From: Pseudomonadota bacterium
Lineage (GTDB): Bacteria; Pseudomonadota; Alphaproteobacteria; Micropepsales; Micropepsaceae
DNA length: 18,137 nucleotides
Reading direction: 5' to 3'
Assembly: GCA_021817355.1 (NCBI GenBank)
Contig: JAKAVI010000411.1
Coordinates: 1-18,137, forward strand
In this document: piece by piece, positions 14,822 to 18,137 of the stretch
Layout: the number at the start of each line of letters is the position of its first letter
How positions within the stretch are numbered: position 1 is the first letter of the stretch
Position numbers and translations under genes: made by a program
Notes under the pieces: model-generated
What the model was told of the DNA's origin: nothing
Database searches by the model: none
Seen by the model: the letters and a program-made list of their open reading frames with translations, nothing else

Positions 14822-15383
14822 AGTTCACACGAACATAGCGACGGACAAGAAGATAAAGCCCGGTCAGGCAAAGTATTCCGGCGAAAAGAAAGAACCCCCT
14901 TGTAAGATCGTTGTCGATGCTCTTGTAGGCATAGCCAAAAAAGTAGCCAATGAGCAGCAGAGCCATGGTCTTGGGAATCGTGCCAAGCAGATTGTACCAG
15001 AGAAATTTTCCCACCGGCATGCGCGCCGCACCAGATGCAGGCAGGATAACAATTCCGGTTTGCGTGTATTTGGCGAAGAGCAGCATCTTGGCCCCGTGTC
15101 TCTCGAAATAGCGCCCCGCGCGCACAAGGCGATCTTCGGTGATCCCCAAAAGAGACCATATTCCTGCAGGCGCTCCCGCACGACCAATGCCGTAATAGAT
15201 AATATCTCCGAAGAGATCGCCGATGACAGCAACTGCAAAAACAGCATAAATGTCGAAGTAGCCTTGGCTTGCTATGAATGCAGCAATAATCGTGACAATC
15301 GGTCCCTCGACGATCTCAACGAGGAAGAGAATGAAATATCCGTATTGCTCGAGCAGGTGATGAATGAGATCGGGCGATAGCAT
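14808..15383 (-). CDS. DedA/VTT-family membrane protein, divergent
   Basis: Integral membrane protein of 191 residues with helical segments near 14-38, 45-65, 110-150 and 160-182. The N-terminal ILFLVEIVEGPIV (18-30), VIGDLFGDIIYYGIGRAG (53-70) and the later ASGAARMPVGKFLWYNLLG (116-134) match the DedA/SNARE-associated layout. DedA proteins include undecaprenyl-phosphate flippases. The usual motif with two arginines (as in GRFxPxxR) reads AKYTQTGIV here (104-112), so one Arg is Lys and the other is missing, which sets it apart from the YqjA/YghB type. It is the first gene of a pair with the glycosyltransferase, which suggests joint action on a lipid-linked sugar. Base composition is low in GC for this window (one 60-base line counts 27 G+C). 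Confidence 0.85.
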   Translation of the reverse strand: MLSPDLIHHLLEQYGYFILFLVEIVEGPIVTIIAAFIASQGYFDIYAVFAVAVIGDLFGDIIYYGIGRAGAPAGIWSLLGITEDRLVRAGRYFERHGAKMLLFAKYTQTGIVILPASGAARMPVGKFLWYNLLGTIPKTMALLLIGYFFGYAYKSIDNDLTRGFFLFAGILCLTGLYLLVRRYVRVNYDEG

Positions 15384-15979
15384 GTACGCCTGTGGGGTTG
15401 GTGCAAGAAGACGAGGTTATGGCGATCGTCGATCCTGATTCCGTCGTGATCTTGGCAAAGACCTGACCTTGGAGAGCAGGAACCATCTCGCCGGTGGCTG
15501 ACGTTGCTGCGACAGTTCAGTTGCACACTTGTTACAGGTCGTTGTCAATACAGGCTCTAAAGGTCTAACTCGGTTTCACTTGCAGGTTTGGCTCTGCACG
15601 CCGTTGCGGACTTCCTATGTCATTCAGCAGGTCACAAATAGAGCCCTGATTTTAGAGGAAGATGCGGATCGCAAGCAATTCTCTTCAGCCATGACGCGGA
15701 AGGATGCCGGTGCATTGGACTAAGCGGCCCTGAAAGCACCGAGATTGCGGGCGCGCCCACAGATGCAATCTTCTCCCCGCCTTTCAGCGTGATCTGCTTG
15801 CAGGGGCGCCAGGGCCGATCCTGGCCAAACCATTGCTATGGCGGAAGAACAGGTCATTTTATGCGCGCAACCTGCTTCGTCAGAAACCCCTGACTGACAT
15901 CGGCCGCCCGCTCCAGCCCCGCGCAAGGCCGGCCGGCCCGGGCAACAGCTGTGCGCAGGACAAGGCGGCCGCGGCCTCA
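15384..15979. other. Gene-poor region of about 600 bases
   Basis: No gene is supported here. The left part (15384-15720) has the lower GC content of the dedA region and should hold the dedA promoter. The right part (15720-15979) is GC-rich and lies downstream of ackA. Small frames exist, one on the plus strand at 15529-15723 with a TTG start and one on the minus strand at 15720-15980 that begins on the ackA stop, but neither has recognisable sequence or the codon preference of its neighbours. A short stem, GTCAG/CTGAC (15879-15883, 15890-15894), has no T-tract. Confidence 0.5.
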
Positions 15980-17155
15980 TCAGGCGAGAAGGTCAAGCAT
16001 GTGCCGGGCGATCATGAGATCCTCCGCCGTCGGTATCACCCAGGCCGACACCTTGCTCCGTGAAATCAGGGTTTCTCCGCTTTGGTTGGCGGCCTCATCG
16101 AGCGCGATGCCAAGCCAGCGCGCGCCTTCGCAGATGCGCTGGCGGATAAGGGGCGCGTGCTCACCTGTCCCCGCCGTAAACACCAGGGCGTCAAGTCCGC
16201 CCAGCACTGCAGCAAGTCCGCCCAGCTCCTGGCTGACGCGATAGACGAAGAGATCGATCGCCGCCCCCGCTTCGGGCGCCTCACTTGCCAGCAATTCGCG
16301 CATGTCGGCGCTGATGCCCGATACTCCCAACAGGCCACAGCGATGATAGAGAAGGTCGCAGATCGCCTCTGCCGACATCTTCTTTTCGCTGAGTAGATAG
16401 AGCAGAACCCCCGGATCGAGCGTCCCGGGCCTGGTTGCCATCATCAGCCCGTCAAGGGGCGTGAAGCGCATGGTGGTGGCAATGCTTTTGCCCGCCTTGA
16501 GCGCACACAGGCTCGCCCCGCTGCCCAGATGGGCAATGATCACCCGCCCCTTTGCGCGCACAGATCCCAGTACCTCAGGGAGTTGACCTGCAACATATTC
16601 ATAGGAAAGGCCGTGAAAGCCGTAAGCCTGGACCCCCTCGTCATGAAGCGCCCGGGGGATCGCAAAGCGGGTGGCAAGCTCGGGCTGGTGGGCATGGAAG
16701 GCGGTATCAAAGCAGGCGATCTGAAGCATCCCCGGATGAAGCTGCGCCATGGCCTCTACCGCTGCGATATTGTTCGGCTGGTGCAGCGGAGCGAGCGGAC
16801 TGAGCGCCTTTAGCTCGGCAATAACCTTCGCATCAAGACGCACGGGCCCGGTAAACTTCCTGCCGCCATGAACGATGCGATGGCCGACTGCCTCAAGCCC
16901 GGCCCTGCCAAAGCGTTCCTCGAGCACCAAGAGGGCCGCCTCAAGGGCGCGATGATGGCTGAACGCTGTGCCCAGATCACGGGCAAGGAGCAGCTCTCCA
17001 CGCCCATCCCTCAGCTCAAGACGTGACGCCTGTCCAATTGCCAGGATCGCCCCGTCGCATACGGCATCCTTAAGAGCAAGGGGCGCGCGCCTCTCGAACA
17101 CCGTGAATTTTAGGCTCGATGAGCCCGCATTCAAAACCAGGAGCTTGCCGGCCAT
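15980..17155 (-). CDS. ackA: Acetate kinase
   Basis: Cytoplasmic kinase of 391 residues, the normal length, converting acetyl phosphate and ADP into acetate and ATP. Motifs of the acetate/sugar kinase fold are complete: LVLNAGSSSLKF (6-17), GHRIVHGG, APLHQPNN, CFDTAFH, YGFHGLSYEYV, AHLGSGAS, DMRELL, FTAGTGEHAPLIR and PTAEDLMIA near the C-terminus. ATG 17155 gives the canonical start MAGKLLVLNAG with an AGGAAG-type site upstream; the in-frame ATG at 17248 would add 31 residues unlike the family and overlap the phosphoketolase gene. It lies 34 bases after the phosphoketolase stop on the same strand, so the two form an operon in which phosphoketolase supplies its substrate. No terminator was seen after it. 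Confidence 0.97.
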   Translation of the reverse strand: MAGKLLVLNAGSSSLKFTVFERRAPLALKDAVCDGAILAIGQASRLELRDGRGELLLARDLGTAFSHHRALEAALLVLEERFGRAGLEAVGHRIVHGGRKFTGPVRLDAKVIAELKALSPLAPLHQPNNIAAVEAMAQLHPGMLQIACFDTAFHAHQPELATRFAIPRALHDEGVQAYGFHGLSYEYVAGQLPEVLGSVRAKGRVIIAHLGSGASLCALKAGKSIATTMRFTPLDGLMMATRPGTLDPGVLLYLLSEKKMSAEAICDLLYHRCGLLGVSGISADMRELLASEAPEAGAAIDLFVYRVSQELGGLAAVLGGLDALVFTAGTGEHAPLIRQRICEGARWLGIALDEAANQSGETLISRSKVSAWVIPTAEDLMIARHMLDLLA

Positions 17156-17189
17156 GGTCTTCTTCCTGGATCTACTTGGGGTGAGGCCC

Positions 17190-18137
17190 TCAAGCAAGAC
17201 CTGCGTCTGGCCATTGCCAGTTGCGGACCTCCGGCAGGTCAAGGCCATGTTCGCGAATGTAGTGGCGATGCTCGATCAGCTTGTCCTTGAGCCTCTGCTT
17301 CAGATAAACGCCCCGCGCCCGCGTCGCGGGCAGCCGGTCGATCGCATCCATCACAAGATGGAAGCGGTCCAGCTCATTGAGGACCGCCATGTCGAACGGG
17401 GTCGTGATCGTGCCTTCCTCCTTGTAACCACGAACATGGATATTGTGATGATTGGTGCGCCGATAGGTCAGCCGGTGGATCAGCCAGGGATAGCCGTGAA
17501 AGGCAAAGATGACCGGCCTGTCTGCCGTGAAGATCTCCACGAAGTCGCGATCGGCGAGCCCATGGGGATGCTCAGATTGAGGCTCAAGCTTCATCAGATC
17601 AACGACATTGACCACCCGGATCCTGAGCTCGGGCAGATGGCTGCGCAAGATGCTCACCGCCGCCAGCGTCTCAAGCGTCGGCACATCGCCGCAACAGGCC
17701 ATGACAATGTCGGGCTCATCGGCCTCATCATTGCTCGCCCATGTCCAGATGCCGATACCCTGCGTACAGTGCATCACCGCCTGTTCCATGCTGAGCCATT
17801 GCGGCGCCGGATGCTTGCCGGCAATCACCACGTTGACGTAGTGCCGGCTCCTCAAGCAATGGTCCATCACCGACAGCAGGCAATTGGCGTCAGGTGGCAG
17901 ATAGACCCGCACCACTTCCGCCTTCTTGTTCACCACATGATCGAGAAAGCCCGGATCCTGATGGGTGAAACCATTATGATCCTGCCGCCAGACATGGGAG
18001 GACAACAGATAATTGAGCGAGGCGATCTTGCGTCGCCAGGGCAGGCCCGCTGACACCTTGAGCCATTTGGCGTGCTGGTTGAACATCGAATCGACGATGT
18101 GAATGAAGGCCTCATAACAGTTGAAGAGGCCATGGCG
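17190..18137 (-). CDS. Phosphoketolase, C-terminal 315 residues (cut by window edge)
   Basis: Thiamine-diphosphate enzyme splitting xylulose 5-phosphate and/or fructose 6-phosphate with phosphate into acetyl phosphate and a triose or tetrose phosphate. The reading frame is open to the right edge, where it begins [18 protein letters not shown]; full enzymes are about 790-800 residues, so some 480 are missing. Visible family segments include [119 protein letters not shown] and the C-terminal WQWPD. These cover the pyrimidine-binding and C-terminal domains. It directly precedes ackA. Sugar-phosphate preference cannot be read from the C-terminal part. Confidence 0.96.
   Translation of the reverse strand, partial: RHGLFNCYEAFIHIVDSMFNQHAKWLKVSAGLPWRRKIASLNYLLSSHVWRQDHNGFTHQDPGFLDHVVNKKAEVVRVYLPPDANCLLSVMDHCLRSRHYVNVVIAGKHPAPQWLSMEQAVMHCTQGIGIWTWASNDEADEPDIVMACCGDVPTLETLAAVSILRSHLPELRIRVVNVVDLMKLEPQSEHPHGLADRDFVEIFTADRPVIFAFHGYPWLIHRLTYRRTNHHNIHVRGYKEEGTITTPFDMAVLNELDRFHLVMDAIDRLPATRARGVYLKQRLKDKLIEHRHYIREHGLDLPEVRNWQWPDAGLA

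Noticed and set aside
15319..15486. Minus-strand frame of about 56 codons upstream of and overlapping dedA
   Set aside because: Third codon positions are not GC-rich and it runs into dedA in a different frame; most likely 5' untranslated DNA.
15543..15548. TTGACA on the minus strand as a dedA promoter -35
   Set aside because: The hexamers at 16-17 base spacing (GTGCAA, TGCAAC) do not resemble a -10.
15529..15723. Small plus-strand frame of 64 codons with a TTG start
   Set aside because: No ribosome binding site, no family resemblance and no codon preference like real genes nearby.
15720..15980. Minus-strand frame of 86 codons starting on the ackA stop (TGATG)
   Set aside because: The overlap is suggestive, but the Cys- and Arg-rich product looks non-protein-like. 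Another frame nearby (ending at 15854) has a short protein-like stretch that could be a decayed remnant, too short to name.

Overview
The window looks like chromosomal DNA of a high-GC alphaproteobacterium, estimated by eye at a little over 60% GC. The support is family content and order: a DUF1285 / NUDIX / DUF6111 / cca operon, a MoxR / DUF58 / DUF4159 / VWA-type membrane-protein operon, a phosphoketolase-acetate kinase pair, and short or overlapping gene junctions throughout. No rRNA, tRNA, insertion sequence, phage gene or CRISPR array was recognised. I cannot place it to genus.

Layout. (1) 1-376, minus: 5' part of a DegQ/HtrA-like serine protease with a lipoprotein signal, cut by the window edge. 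(2) 592-3285, minus: four tightly overlapping genes, DUF1285 protein -> CoA-pyrophosphatase-type NUDIX hydrolase -> small DUF6111 membrane protein -> CCA tRNA nucleotidyltransferase. (3) 3521-10225, plus: a four-gene overlapping operon of a MoxR AAA+ ATPase, a DUF58 protein, a 909-residue BatA-N/DUF4159 membrane protein and a 690-residue membrane protein with a VWA metal-site motif. (4) 10479-12346, minus: a secreted Met/His-rich repeat peptide, then a peroxiredoxin-like protein, then a LysR regulator. (5) 12543-13885, plus, divergent from (4): a four-helix cytochrome b561-type protein and a Tat-exported, apparently lipid-anchored sulfite-oxidase-family molybdoenzyme. (6) 13886-14143: a convergent gap full of palindromes. 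(7) 14144-15383, minus: a family 2 glycosyltransferase and a DedA-family membrane protein, in visibly lower-GC DNA. (8) 15384-15979: about 600 bases without a convincing gene. (9) 15980-18137, minus: acetate kinase preceded by the C-terminal part of phosphoketolase.

How the genes may work together. The most interesting block is 10479-13885. A secreted peptide with methionine at every fifth residue is encoded divergently from a membrane cytochrome b and a periplasmic molybdoenzyme of the YedY/MsrP superfamily. A peroxiredoxin-like protein and a LysR regulator sit downstream of the peptide gene. The layout recalls the reported MrpX/YedY1/YedZ1 system of Azospira suillum, in which a sacrificial methionine-rich peptide is oxidised by hypochlorite and repaired by a molybdenum methionine sulfoxide reductase. 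Here the peptide is also histidine-rich with HxxM spacing, the electron donor looks like a b561-type cytochrome rather than YedZ/MsrQ, and a peroxiredoxin and LysR replace the ECF sigma factor module. A copper or silver binding role for the peptide is the main alternative. The MoxR block probably forms one membrane-associated ATPase/VWA machine of unknown substrate. Phosphoketolase plus acetate kinase would turn sugar phosphates into acetate with ATP formation.
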